In this document: piece by piece, positions 1-13,800 of the stretch | Position numbering within the stretch: the stretch's first letter is position 1 | Layout: every line of letters starts with the position of its first letter | Source of the DNA: Orbilia blumenaviensis | Lineage: Eukaryota > Ascomycota > Orbiliomycetes > Orbiliales > Orbiliaceae | Assembly: GCA_036872755.1 (NCBI GenBank) | Contig: JAVHNS010000003.1 | Location: 310,001 to 374,000 of the forward strand | DNA: 64,000 nucleotides | Direction of reading: 5' to 3' | Position numbers and translations under genes: made by a program | Notes under the pieces: generated by a model | What the model was told of the DNA's origin: nothing | The model's input: only the letters and a program-made list of their open reading frames with translations | Databases searched by the model: none

Positions 1-1688
1 TCTCATCTTCTTCATACTTAATATATTATTAAATATAAAAAATAAAAAATTCATTTTCATAAATATCCTTATATACTACCCTATCCTTATTAACACTCCA
101 ATCCAAATTTAAATAAAAATCTAACTTAATTATTAAATTTATTACATAATCTAAATTATAAAATAAATTTTTTAAATAATAAATATTATTATAATATTTT
201 TTAAATTTTTATAAAACCTTATTAAAAATAATTATAAAATTAATTTTTTATTTAATATATTTTTTTTATAATATTTTAAAAATATTTTTGAAATATTTAA
301 AAAAATTATTATAAATTTTTTAAATAAAAATAATAATTAATTTTTAATAATTTAATATTATTAAAATTATAATATAAAAAAAATTTAAAATTATTATAAT
401 ATAATAAATTTAATTTTATTTTCTATAAATTAAAAAAATAATCAAAAATTTAAATTTTAATTTTATTTATTTTATAAAAATTAATTTTAATTAAATAATT
501 TAATTTAATATTAAAAAAATTAAATTTTATTATATTTAAATATTTTAAATTATAAATATTAAAATTATATTATTTTTTATATTTAATAATTTTTTTTTAA
601 ATTTAAAATAATTTTATATTTTTTTAAATATTTTTAATTATTAAAAAAATTAATTAATAGTTTTGATTAATATTTAAATTTAAAATAATTTAAAATGTTA
701 AATTTATTATAAAAAACATATTTAAATTATAAAATAAATTAATATATTAATTTATTATAAAAAATAGTTAGTTTATTTTTTGAAGAGTTTTGTGGAATAA
801 AGTTTTAATTTTTTTTAGTTTTTGAAAATTTTTTTGAAAAAAAACAGAGATTTTAATATTATTATTTTGTAAGATAGCTTCTATTTTTTTAATAAATATT
901 TTAATTATTAATTAAATAATATAAATTAAATAAAAAATGTGAAATTTTCTTTTATTTTATTTAATTGTAATATACTTTTTAATAATAAAATTGAAAAATT
1001 AAAATTTATTAACTTTATAATAAAAATTTTTTTTTTAAAAATATCTTCCAAAATAGAAATCATAATAAAATTATTAATTACATTGTTAATAATGATATTA
1101 AATAAATGGTTTTTAATGTTAAATTATTTTAAAATAACCTTTATTATATTAACAATTTTAATATTAATATATTTATTAATTAAATATTTAAAATTAAAAA
1201 AAATTTATTGTAATTTTTATTTTAAATTAATTCAATATTTCATTATAATAAAAAAAAAATAATGGTTTAGAAAACTCCATATATTAATAATTAAAAATAT
1301 ATTGTAAATATTTTTAAATTTTATTTTAATTTTTTGCTTAATTAAATTATATTTTTTTTAAGAAGATTTTTTATTAATTTACTTGATGGGAAATCAGTTT
1401 TAACATTAAATTTCAAAAAAAAACATAGTTATTGAAAAATTTTATTATTTATAGTTTTAAAATTTAAATTATTAATAATTAAAAGTTTTAAAATCATTAA
1501 ATAAAATTTATGTTTGTTATAATTAATAATTTTTAAAATAGAAATATTTTTATTTAATTAATTTAATTAAAATATGTATTTTAAATTTTAAAATAAATTA
1601 ATATATTAAGTTACTATTTACTTTTTGTAGAAAGTTAATTACCCTATTAAAAATTAATTTTTTGATTTGTTTCTAAAAATACTCTTTC
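1..1688. other. AT-rich, RIP-like tract without genes
   Basis: This stretch is almost entirely A and T and carries only chance, low-complexity open frames. The segments near 708-775 and 1566-1632 resemble each other, so it may hold remnants of a further decayed repeat, but I cannot delimit an element. I see no gene. Confidence 0.8.
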
Positions 1689-1693
1689 ATAAT

Positions 1694-2259
1694 TGTCACG
1701 GCCAGCCATACTAGATATGTCTTGGCGTGTCAAACATAAGTCTGTTTAATTCTGGGTTCAATTTACAGATTAGATTTATAGTATAAATATTTGGATTATA
1801 AGTTTGGAAGTAAACCAAATTAAAACTAGATTGTTTGTAAATATGTTATATTAATAATATATTTTTAAAATAAATTATATAAGAAGTATTATATATAGTT
1901 TAATATATTATATATATATAATATTTATTTAAATATATAATATTTAAATTTATAAATAATTTATATTTATATAAATAATGTTTATGTATATAAAAATTTT
2001 TAAATAATAATAATTTTAAAATTTTTTTTTAAATTTTATTAATTAATTTATTAATATTTAATATATTTTATTTATTATTTTTATTTATTAAATTTAATAT
2101 ACCTTTATTAAAAATTATATTATTTAATATTTTTATATTTAATTCAATTTATTTTAAAAAAATAATTTAAATACTTTAAATTAAAAATATGATTAATTAA
2201 AAAATATTAAACTGTTTTAGGAATTTCTTATTTAAAAAATATCTAAAATAAGTGTAACA
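1694..2259 (+). repeat. R1 5' LTR (566 bp)
   Basis: It begins TGTCACGGCCAGCC and ends GTGTAACA. The first ~100 bases keep many G and C bases while the rest is A/T. After ~50 bases it diverges from the B LTR by more than transitions (566 against 558 bp), so R1 is a related subfamily and not the direct ancestor of B. Confidence 0.9.
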
Positions 2260-5200
2260 TTTTAACCAATCCAATTTTTAATAATAAAATAAGAATTGTA
2301 TATTAAACAATAATAATAATATTGAATATTACAATTTTTATAATATTATTTACAAAATAGAAAATAATTTTTTTAATAGAATAATATATTTATTAATTGT
2401 AATTTAAAATTAATAAATATAAATAAAAAAATTATTTATAAAATAAATTAAATTATCTCTTTTAAAATTAATTATTAATAATAAAAATTTAAAATTAATA
2501 TAAATTAATATTTTATTTAAATAATATAAAAATATTAAATATATCAATATTATAATTAAAATACAATCAATATTAGATTATTTTTAAAAATATAAATAAT
2601 TATTTAACACAACATTAAATTTACTTAATATAATAATTAACATAAAAAAATTTTTAAATAAATAAATTTTATTAATTATAAAAAATTTTATAATAAAAAT
2701 AATTATTTTAAAAATAAAATATAAATAAACTATTATAAACAAAAAAAAAATATTTTTATAAAAATAATTAAAATATAAAATTCTTAAAATAAATTATAAT
2801 AAAAAAAAAATCAAAATTAATATTAACAAAGTACTTAAAATTAAAAATTTAATAAAATATTTTAATAAATTTAAAAAAATTAATTATTTTTTTTATTAAT
2901 TTTTAATTTATTTTAAAATATAAGATAATAGATTTTCAAATAATAGATTTAAGATTATTTTTATAAAAATATATTTAAAAAATTTAATTTTTCAAATATT
3001 TATTAATTATAATAATTATTATATTAAAAATAAAATTACTTTTAATATTTATATTTTTAAAATTATAATAAATTTTAAAAAATTTATTATATTCTTTAAA
3101 TAATAATATAAAAAAAATAATAAAATTAATAAAATTTATAAAAATTTTAAAAAATTTAAATAAATTAATTTAGTTTGTGGATATTTTTATAAGTTTAATT
3201 AAATTGTTTTTTTTATTGAATAAAATGAATTTAATATTATTTACTAAATTTGAGAAGGATTAAAATTAAAGTTAAAAATTTAAGTTTTTTTTAGAGAATA
3301 ATAATTTGGAAAATTTTTTGAATGTATGGAAATGTAAAAAATGGTTATTAAAATTAATAATATTTACTAATGAAATAAATATAATTAGAAAAAAAAAATT
3401 TTTATAATTATAATTTTAAAAAAAATAAGAATAAGGGGAAAATACTTTAAAACCAAAATAATAAAAAAAATAAAAATTAATATAAAAATAAAAATAAAAG
3501 TTTTATTTCAAATAAAATTTTTAATTTAGTTTTTATAGATTTTAACATAATTTAATATAATTATTTATATAATAAAAAGTTTAAAAAATTAAAATTTAAC
3601 AATTTTATTTATTATAATTATAATAAATCTAAATATATTATTAAAAATTATAAAGAACTATAATAAAATAATATATTTTAATAATGTAAAAATATTAAAT
3701 TCATAAATATTAATTTTTTATTATTATTTGTTATAAAAAAAATTTAAATGATATATTAATTTATTTTTTAAAAAATTGAATAATTTCAATAATAAATTTT
3801 TAAGTAAACTTTAAATTATTTAATTACCTTTAATTAACTTATAAATATTTTTAAATTTACCATTTAAAAAAAAGAAATTGGATTTAAAATTACTTTAGTT
3901 ATTTATAATTTAATTTTTTAAAAATATTATTAGTTTTAAAACAATCCAATATTTAAAATTTATTTAAATTATAAAAAATATTTTAATAAAAAATTTTTTT
4001 AAAAATATATATTTAAAAAAATTTATTATATTTATTTAATTTATATTAATTTTATATTATAAAATTTTAAAATTTATTTATAATTTATTAATATAATAAA
4101 AAATTTTTTTATTAAAATAGATTTATTATTCATTTATAACCAAATTTTTTACAAATAAGAAAATCTTTTTATAAAATATTTAAATAATAAAAAAGAAATT
4201 TATAAAAAAATTTTTTTTAATTTTTTAATTATATTTTATAAAAATTAAAATAATAATAAAATTTTTATTTTTAAAATTTATATTAATAATATAATTTTTA
4301 TAAAATTTAAAAAAAAATAAATTTAATATATAAATTATTAAAAAAAAATTTATAATTAATATAAAAGTTATAATTATATAATTTAAAATTAATTAAATTT
4401 TAAATATTTAAATTATTATATTATTTTTATTATTAAATATATTAAATATAAATATATTAAAAATTAAAAATAATTTTTTTTTAAAAAATATTAAAATATT
4501 TTTTTTTATATTAATAATAATTTTTATAAAATTAATTTTATAAAAAATTAAAAAATTTATTATAAAAAAATTAAAAATATTAATTTCTTTTTTATTTATA
4601 AATAAATTAATAAAATTAAATATATTATTTTAAAATATTAAAAAATTATTTCTAATTATTATTTATATAAAAACTAATTTTCAAATATAAGATTTTATAA
4701 TTACATTTTTTATTTTTATAATTTTTATTATAATAAATAAAATTTATATATTAAATATTTTAATTTTATTTAATTTATTTTTTATAATTTTAATATTTTT
4801 TTTAATTATAAAAAATGTTTTTATTAATATTTTTTTCAAATTATTATTTAATTTTTAATTTATTAAAATACTTATATTATTTAATTTAATATTAATTATA
4901 AAAAAAAAATTATAAAATATTATAAAAAAAATAAATACTATTATATAATTAATATTAAATATATTATTAAATATAATTTAATTAAAAAAAAAAATTATTA
5001 ATATTGATTTTGTAGAAAATTAGTTATTTATTTATTTTATAAAAAATATGATTTTTGTATTAATTATATTTAAAAATATATTATTTTTATTAAAAATCTT
5101 TATATTTTAAAAATTAAACCAAATATTTAAAATATAAAATAATAATATATATATTATTAAAATTTTATTTTTAATATTTGGTTTAATTTTAAATATTATT

Positions 5201-8200
5201 TTTAAAAAAATTATTTTAATTATAAATAAAATAATTTTATTTTATTTTATTATTAATTTAAAATTATTAATTTTAAATAAAATTATTTTAAATTAAAATT
5301 TAATAAATTTTTTTATATTAATAAAATTAAATTTGTTAATATTTATAAAAAAATGAATATGAAAAAAAAAAATTAAAAAAATTTTAAAACTCAATATTAT
5401 TTAAAAAATTTAAGTTATATATTATTAAAAATAAATTATCTAAATAATTTTTTTTATAATTAACCAAAAATTATTTCTTTTTATTAATTAATATTAATAG
5501 AAATTTTAATATATTTTTATTAAATTATAAAATAAAAAATTTATTTATTTATTTTAAAATTATTAAATAATTTAAATTATTTTATATTTAGAAATTTTAG
5601 AAAATATATATTATTATTTTTAATAATAATTTTTTTAAAATAATTATTTATAAAATTATTTTTATATTTTTTATAAATAGATATTTAGAAATAATTATAA
5701 TAAATATTTTAAAAATTTTTTATAAATTAGTTTTTAAATTTTTTTAATTAGAAAAATATAATTTAAATATTAATTAAAAAATTTAATATTTTAAATTTTT
5801 AAAATATAATTATAGAAAAATTTATTTTAAAATTTAATTAAATAATTAATTTTTAAAAAAAATTTATTATTAATTTATTTAATATATATTATAAAAAAAA
5901 ATTAATAATTATTTTTAAAATAAATTTTATTTTATAAAATATATTTTTTTTAAAATATAAAAAATTAATAAAAAAAAAAAGAAAATTTTAAATTAAATTT
6001 TTAAAAATAATAAATTAATTTTTTAATTTTTAAATAAAAAAAATTTTTTATTAAAAATTAATTAATTTATATATTATATTTTTTTAAAAAAAAAAATTTA
6101 ATTAAAATTTTTATTTATATATGTATATATAAAAAAAAAAATTATAATTTTATATAAATATATTAATAAAAATTTTTATAATAAATTTATATAATTTTTT
6201 AATTTATTTATAAAATATTTTATATTATTTATATTAAAATTTAATAGAAAATTATAAATATATATTAATTATAAAAATTTAAATAATATTATAATTAAAA
6301 ATATTAAATTTTTATTATTAATAAATAAATTTTTTGATTGTTTAATAAATATAAATTATTTTATTAAATTAAATATTATTAATATTTATTATAATATTAA
6401 GATAAATTTAAAAAAAAAATAAAAAATAATTTTTTAATATTATTATAATTTATTTAAATATTTAATTATATTATTTAAATTAATTAATGTATTAGTTTTT
6501 TTTTAAACTTTTATAAATTATATATTTTAAAAATATATAAATATTATTTGTGTTGTTTATTTAAATAATATTTTGATTTTTAACAAAATATTAAAAAAAC
6601 ATAAAAAAAATATTAATATAATATTAAAATTTTTTTAGGATTATGATTTATGTGTGGTGTTAAATAAATTAAAATTTATTATTATTAAATATAAATTTTT
6701 AAAAATTATAATTATTTTGAATAAAATTAAGATAGATTTAAAAAAGGTTTAAATTATTTAAAATTAATTTTTTTTTAAAAATGTTAAAAAAATATAATTA
6801 TTTTTTAAATTTTATAATTATTATTAATGATTTATTTGAAAATATAATTTTATATTAATAATATTTTCTAAATTTATTAAGAAATAATTAAAATTTAAAA
6901 TGATACCTAAAAAAATTTAAATTTTTAAAATTTTTAAGAAATTTTTTATTTTTGTTTTTATTTTTAAATTTTATAATTTAAAATTATTTATTAAGATTGA
7001 AATTAATATTTTTATAATAATATTAGGAATTTATTTACTTTAATTTTATAAAGATAAATAATAATATTTTATTATTTATATTTTTTATAAATTTAATATA
7101 ATATAACTATAATATACTATTTATAATAAAAAATTAATAACTATTATAGAAATTTATTAAAAATAATATATTTATTTTTAAAACAAAAAATTTTTTATAA
7201 TTTTATTTAATTATAAAAATTTTATTTATTTTCTAATTATAAAAAAACTTAATAAATAACAAATTTAATAATAAAAATTTTTTAATAAATATAATATAAA
7301 AATAATATATTTTAAAAAAAAAAAAAATATTTTTACAAATATAATAAACAAAAAATCAAATTTTATTAAAAATATTAAACTTAATAAAAAAGTAATTTTT
7401 AAATATAATAATATTAAAAATCAAATTTTTATTAATAAATTTTTAAATTTAATAAAATATAATATTAAAAATAATTTTTAATAAAAAATTTTTAAAATTT
7501 ATAAACAAAATTTTATTATATAATAAATCTTGAAAAAAAAAATATATTTTTTTATTTTAAATTAATTAATAAAATTATTATATTTTAAAATTTATTTTAT
7601 ATTTTAATTAAAAAATTTTAAAAAAAATTTATTTTCTTATATTATAATTATTTAATTTATAATTATTTTAAAATTAATTATATTTAAAAATTTATTATAA
7701 AAATTTATTTTTAATTTTAAATAAAAAAACAAATTAAAAAATATATTAAAATTTATAATTTTTATTATAAAAATAAATCTAATTAATATAAATTTTATAA
7801 AATCTTTTAATTATATAATATATTAAATATATTTTTCAAAATTATTATTTATAATTTTATATAAAAAATATTTTTAACATAAAATTTCCTTATTAATAAA
7901 TTATATGATAAAATATTAATTATTATAAATAAATTAATAAAAATTGTTATTTTTATTTTATAAAATAGTTAATAAAAAATTAAAAAATTATAATAAATTT
8001 ATTATAATTATGTTTTTTCTAAATATAAAATTTAATAAAAATATATTTTTAATTATAATCTTTTTTTTATAAATAAATATTAATAATTAATTATAAATTA
8101 AATTAATATTAAATTAAATATTGTAATTAAAAATTATATTTAAATAAATAAAACTTTTAAAAAACTTATTCAAATTTTTAAAATCTATTTTTAAAATTTC

Positions 8201-8599
8201 TTTAATTATATTTAAAATAATTAAATACTTTTTTTATTTATAATAAAATTTATTTATAATATTTTTTAATATTCAATTATTAAATACACTTTATACAAAA
8301 TATTAAAAAAATAAATATTTAAAGTTATTCTTTTTTTTTTTATATTAAAAAAAATTATTTTTAAAATTAAAAAACATATAAAATTAATAAAAAATATTTA
8401 TAATATTTTTATAAAAAATATTTATAATATTTTTATAAAAAATCTTTAATTTTTATAAGAAAAAATAAGTTATTATTATAATAAATAATAAAAAAAAATT
8501 CCAAATTTTAAAAAAAAAAATAAAATATATTTATTTATATAAAATTTAAAAATTAAATATTTTAATAAAAAATTTAATTTTTAAAAATTTAATTTATAT
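2260..8599 (+). pseudogene. R1 gag and 5' part of pol, destroyed by RIP
   Basis: This is the interior of R1 from the priming site to the point where element A inserted. By alignment with B, the gag region should lie near 2300-5380 and pol from about 5390 on. Just inside the LTR, TTAACCAAT at about 2263 corresponds to the B priming site TTGACCGAT with G-to-A changes. Patches lacking G alternate with patches lacking C, showing RIP of one or the other strand. Stops occur in all frames; nothing is translatable. Confidence 0.8.
8595..8599. repeat. Target-site duplication of element A (left copy)
   Basis: TATAT here is repeated at 15694-15698. Joining the flanks through one copy restores the sequence found in the homologous part of R2 (around 21115 on the reverse strand). 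Confidence 0.93.
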
Positions 8600-8929
8600 T
8601 GTAAGGTTATATGTGCGAGAGTGTGCGTGTCACGACGGTTGAGAATATGACCTTAGTTATGGTTATAGATTAAAAGACAAGGAGCTATATACATGACTGC
8701 TATCTATGCTTTATATACTGAAGGATATGCGTATCACAGCGTCAGGCCGCGGCTCTCTATTGCTTCCGGATCAAGGGAACTGAACTGACGTTGGCCCGAG
8801 GACCGAAGTTGCCCGGGTGGGTCTCCGGGTGGGTCGCCGCGTGTTCGTGTTGCCCGGACCGGGTAGCTCTAGCCGTTGTGTTGACCTTGTTGTATTTTGC
8901 GCACCACCGCGTGGGTGCGCGGCCTGACA
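8600..8929 (-). repeat. Element A 3' LTR (330 bp)
   Basis: It has TGTAAGG...CTGACA ends on the plus strand and I found no difference from the copy at 15364-15693. Confidence 0.96.
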
Positions 8930-8941
8930 CCATCCCTCTCT
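8930..8941 (-). promoter_or_regulatory. Element A polypurine tract
   Basis: On the minus strand the bases directly before the 3' LTR read AGAGAGGGATGG, mostly purine, as expected for the plus-strand primer of Ty3 elements. Confidence 0.7.
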
Positions 8942-9762
8942 AATAGCCTTCGAAGCTTGCTTGCTAAAAACTAAATGAGACCTCGTCGCTGCGACCCGTG
9001 TTGAAGCTGTAGTTCTCCTGCGTAGCCTAGAGAGTGTTCTAGGGGGCCAGTCCTAGGCTCCAGCTTACCAGTGTCATCATACCGCTGCGACTCTGCGCGG
9101 GTGTTTCGGAGGCTCTGAGCTTGGCCGCTAGGCTCAAGCGTATGAAAACAATATGCAACAAAAACAACACGCTAGCTATAAACTCAAAACAAAACTCTAT
9201 ACATGCTAGGGATTCCACTTATGCACTGTGACTCTGCGGGAGACTGCGTACCGTGAAGTTGTATGAAAGATCTTGGGTTTGTTCTGCGACGGCCCGCGGC
9301 ACGTCGTATTCTAGGGATTTTTGGTGTGGTGTGGGCGGCCGACCGTATAAAATTAAACTTGCCGTGCTATGCGTCGACCCGCGAGCTTGCATTATCATGA
9401 AGCTTGCATTCCATGGGTTGCGACCTTCAGCAACCGTGCTCTACGGCCCGTGGCCTTAAAGCTTGCGTTTTGCGGCTCGTAGCGTGAGGATGTGACTGTA
9501 AACTGTATGAATCCCAGCTTCTAGAATCTCAAAGAAAGCCGAAATCTAACATATAACGCTGCGTCTCGCGCCCTTTCGTCCCTTTCTTCTTCTCTTCACC
9601 CCAAAATATTCCAATAAACAGCTCTTCTGGATCAACAGTCCTAAAACGTTCTAAAATTTTCAAGTCAACAACTTACAATTCTTCCCTCCTCGTCTCGCTC
9701 TGCCTCGCGGAGTGTATAACAATTTCTTTTCGCCTCGTCTCGCCCTTCCTCGCTCGAAAAAA
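8942..9762 (+). promoter_or_regulatory. Leader and probable promoter of the antisense gene of element A
   Basis: There are 821 bases without a convincing coding frame between the polypurine tract and the accessory gene. A pyrimidine-rich run at 9568-9602 lies 160-195 bases upstream of the start codon, a usual layout just before the transcription start of filamentous-fungal genes. The 7-mer GCGACTC, frequent in element A, occurs at 9087. A 68-codon frame at 9253-9459 has no recognisable features. Confidence 0.4.
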
Positions 9763-10638
9763 ATGGCTGGCCAACTTGGTATGCGTACTATCGATATCGC
9801 GGAAGCGGTTCGTATTAACCTCGGTCCCCCGCTGCGTACCGCATGCGACCAATGTCAAACTGCAGGCTTTGCTTGCTACCCTTCCCCCGGTGACCACGAC
9901 GCTTGTTCTCGTTGCCGCAAGAGGCGACTCGGTGCGACTCGGCCTTGTCAATTTGGGGGTGTCAATTCTACAGCTGCTGGCTTCGCTGCTCGACCCGTTG
10001 CGACTCGCATGAGTCAACTTGTTCATCCGGTCACCCTGACCATGAGGATTCCTGCTGGTGTGGTGGTTCGTCGAGATTGGTGGGAAGCAGCCTTCTTTGA
10101 GGTTGCCCCAGTTGCTGTGGGTGCCGCGTCGGGTCGCTTCGACAATATTCCAGACTTCAACGCCCCCTCGCAGCAAATCGCAACTTTGGAGCACTTGTTG
10201 CTTCGAGGAGGTCTTCCCGTGGTTCCTGGGCCGAATTCTTTGGTTTCGCGTGTCGCTGCGTTGGAAAGCGCGCTAAGTTCTTTCGTTTCCTGTGGTTGTG
10301 GGGTTGGGGGTCCTCCAGCGGTTATTGGAGGTGATGGAGGTGATGGTGGGGATGGCGCTGCGGGAGGTGGCGATGGGGGTGGTGATGGAGGAGATGGGAG
10401 TGGTGGAGCTCCTCCCCCTGCGGGTGACGGCGGTGCGGGGGATGGAGGAGATGGCGGAACTGGTGGAGGTGGAGGAGGAGATGGTAGTGGGGCCGCTCTT
10501 TGTTATTGCGGTAGAAATGCGGGTCACCGCGGTCCTCACCGTGGTGGAAGGAGGAAGAAGAAGGATGGAGACGGGAAGACCCGTAAATATAAGGTCTCCA
10601 AGAGGAGAAGTCGTCCGGTTTGGTTGCATTATGAGTAG
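9763..10638 (+). CDS. Antisense accessory protein of element A with Zn2Cys6-like cluster
   Basis: This 291-residue protein is encoded on the strand opposite to gag and pol, convergent with pol and ending 181 bases from it. I chose the ATG at 9763; the frame is open upstream but has no ATG there. Cysteines at 28, 31, 38, 48, 51 and 62 follow C-x2-C-x6-C-x9-C-x2-C-x10-C, close to the fungal Zn2Cys6 pattern, with a basic RKRR stretch after the fifth Cys. A short heptad-like segment follows near residues 176-190, then about 80 residues rich in Gly and Asp, then a CYCGRNAGHRGPH motif and a strongly basic tail (KKK, KRRSR). No family is recognised beyond the cysteine pattern. DNA binding is inferred. 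It is the counterpart in position, orientation and cysteine pattern of the accessory gene of element B. Confidence 0.75.
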   Translation: MAGQLGMRTIDIAEAVRINLGPPLRTACDQCQTAGFACYPSPGDHDACSRCRKRRLGATRPCQFGGVNSTAAGFAARPVATRMSQLVHPVTLTMRIPAGVVVRRDWWEAAFFEVAPVAVGAASGRFDNIPDFNAPSQQIATLEHLLLRGGLPVVPGPNSLVSRVAALESALSSFVSCGCGVGGPPAVIGGDGGDGGDGAAGGGDGGGDGGDGSGGAPPPAGDGGAGDGGDGGTGGGGGGDGSGAALCYCGRNAGHRGPHRGGRRKKKDGDGKTRKYKVSKRRSRPVWLHYE

Positions 10639-10819
10639 ATTTTCTGCGTGTCGCTGCGTCTGTTTTCGTTAATTTTTTCTTAATTTTCTGTGGGAGTTTT
10701 TTGTCTTTTTAGATTTGCCTTGTTCCTGATAGTTTTACTAGATCGGCCCGCTGCGACTCTAGAGTTTTTAATAGTAATTTCAAGTTTTTTCCGCGGGTCA
10801 TTGCGACTCGCAAAATCTC

Positions 10820-13800
10820 TCAAAGTGTTCTTTTAAAATCTCTAATCTTAGCCTCAGCGTGCAGTAAGTGTTCTTCAGGCTCCCATGATGCGTCTGCTAG
10901 CGACCAACCTTTCCATTTAACCAAATAGTGCTTCGTCTCGGTGCGGCTCCGTGCGCCCTTCTTGAAATTATCCTCTGCTAATATCTTTTCTATTTCCCAT
11001 TCTTCCTCTCCCTCTACCTCGACATGCTGCGGCTCGGGGGGTGCTGGGTGGATTTCATTTATGATATATGGCTCTAGAAGTGACACATGGAAAACATTAT
11101 GTTGTCTCATCTTCTTAGGTAATGCTAGCTCATAGGCATGCGTCCCAATGCGGGCCGTGATTCTATATGGACCTAAGAACCTGGCTTCAAGCTTTGCAGA
11201 GGGTCGCTTAGTGTCTATATTCTTGCTAGAGAGCATAACCTTTTGCCCGACCTCGTATTCTGGTGTCTCGTCTCGCCTCGAGTCGCTGTACCTAGCTTGG
11301 TCATTTTGAGCCTGTTTCATCTCTAATTTGCAAGCCTGATGTAGCAATTTCAACTCCTCGATGCGTTCCTCTGCGGCTGGCACCTTATTTCTCACGAGGT
11401 GGTTCGCTTCGAACCGTGGGTGGTAACCATGTTTAGCAAAGAATGGGGTCATCTTAATTGTCACTTGATAAGTATTATTGTATGCAAACGCTGCGAGCGG
11501 AAGCAAGCCGACCCAGTCATTTTGCTTATAATTGCAATAGTTCCTTATCAGTTGTTCCAAGATCTGGTTGACCCTTTCTGTCTGACCGTCCGTCTCGGGG
11601 TGAAACGCGGTGGATTGCTTCCTTGCGATACCTGTCGCCTCGCAGAGACTCGCTATGAACTTAGAGGTGAAAACTCGTCCTCGATCAGACACAAAGTCGT
11701 CTGGAAGACCGTTATGAATTAAGTGTTTCACATAAGCTTGTGCTAGTTCTTCTGCTTGCGGCTCACCGCGAAGCGGTACAAAGTATGCAAACTTGGTTAA
11801 CCTGTCTACTACCACCCAAATTGTGTCAAATTCCGGGCTTGCGTCTCCCAGCGTAGGGTCTCGCGACGGAGGTAATTTGACAATAAAATCCATGGAAATA
11901 CTGCGCCACGGTGCGTCTGGCACCGGGAGTGGTAGCAGTTTTCCTTTCTTCAGCCTTCTAATTGTCTTGTTTCGCTGGCAGACGTCGCATCCCGCAATGT
12001 ATTTGTAAATAAATCCGGTGTATCCTGGGAAGTAATAATTCCTAGAGAACAATTCTTGTGTTTTACGATAACCGAAATGGCCTGCTAGAGGAGCGTCGTG
12101 TACGCGGTGTACCGCATCCTTACGCAGTTTCAAAACATTGGGTATGTATAATCTGCCTTCGAACCGCAGCGTGCCGTCTTCTTCTAATGTATAGCCTGTC
12201 GTATATGCCGTGTCGTCTCGCTGTATGGCGCTGATAATGCGTTTTACTTTCTCATCTTTGAGATACGCTTTCTTGATGTTATTGATGTCTTGTGAAAATC
12301 CAGCGGATATCAGTGCCAGGGTACCAAGTGGCCTACTGCGTATCGCTGCGACCAGCTGCCCTGCCTTCAGCAATGGAGGTGGCAGTGATCTATCATGTCC
12401 TTCTGTGTATTCTATCTGGCGAGACAATGCGTCTGCCGCCGCGTTATCCTTTCCTGGACGATATTGAATTGTGAAGTCATAGTCTGCTAGTTCCTCAGAC
12501 CATCTGACTTGTCTCGCATTGAGTCGCTTTGAGGTTGTGAAATAAGTTAAGCTTCGGTGATCGCTGTAAATAATGATTTGAAACTGGGCTCCCTTCAGGT
12601 ACGCCGCCCAGTGTCGCAGTGCCTCGACCACCGCTAGCATTTCTTGATCAAAAACCTCGTAGTTCCTCTCTGCTCCTGACATTTTTCTGCTCCAAAAACA
12701 GACAGGGTGCCAGCGACCCTCTTCGTCCTGTTGCGAGAGGCAGGCTCCAATTCCGAATCCAGAGGCATCGGTTTCGACCGCAGTGCGTCGCTTCCAGTCG
12801 TAGTATGGTAGTACTATTTCAGTTGTAAATTTTCTTTTGATGCGTTCGAATGCGGCTTGCTGCTCCTCGCCCCATTCCCATGTCTTCTCTTTTGATAAAA
12901 GTCTTGTAATTGGTTCTGCTATGGCGCTGTGCCTCGCAAGGAACCGGTGATAGAAGTTCACAAAACCTAGGAAGGATTGTAGCTGTTTTATATTCTGAGG
13001 AGCTTTCCATTGGTGTACAGCTTCTACCTTGCTCTCGTCCATCGAGATGCCGCGAGTCGACACGGTGAAGCCTAGGAAGTCCACTTTTTCTTTATGGAAC
13101 TCGCACTTTTCTGCTTTGACATATAATGATGCCGCTTTGAGTCGCTGCAGCACGGTGCGTACGTGTTCCACATGAGATTTGTAATCCTTAGAGAAGATTA
13201 GGATGTCGTCTAAATAAATAATAACGAAGGTATCTAGCAAGTCGCGGAACAACGCGTTCAGCAGCGACTGGAAGGTCGCTGGTGCATTCGTTAATCCAAA
13301 CGGCATTACTAAATATTCGTAGAGGCCATATCTTGTTCTAAACGCTGTTTTCCACTCCTCCCCCGCTGCGATACGCACCAAGTTATAAGCCCCTCTCAGG
13401 TCTAATTTAGTGAATATTTTGGCGCCCCGCAGCTGGTCGAGGAGTCCGTCTATTAAAGGTAGTGGGTACCGGTTTTTTATCGTTATATTATTAAGTGCCC
13501 GGTAGTCCACACAGAGCCGCAGTGAGCCGTCCTTCTTTTTTACGAAAAGAATAGGTGCCCCTGCTGGTGAAGAGGATTCGCGGATGAAGCCTTTCGACTC
13601 CATTTCCTCTATATATAATTTTAGTGCCTCATCTTCGGTTGGAGAAAGCTTATAAATTGGCCCGAAGGGAGGCGCGGTGTCTCGCACCAGTGGGATCTTA
13701 TGGTCCCAGGGCTGGTGTTCCGGTAGCTTATCTGCTGCTTCTTTTTCTCCTAGATCTGCGAAATCGGCGTATTCTTTTGGCATGTGCCGCATCGACTCGC

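Noticed and set aside
939..1262. 107-codon open frame in AT-rich DNA
   Set aside because: Composition is almost only Ile, Leu, Phe, Lys and Asn from A/T-rich codons; no motif, and it lies in RIP-mutated sequence.
8600..8929. Tandem spaced repeats considered as a CRISPR or integron-like array
   Set aside because: Only two copies of one terminal repeat, typical of an LTR element, in a fungal context.
9673..10194. 173-codon frame on the minus strand overlapping the accessory gene of A
   Set aside because: It is the shadow of the accessory gene; Ser/Thr/Arg-rich without motifs, while the plus-strand frame has the cysteine cluster.
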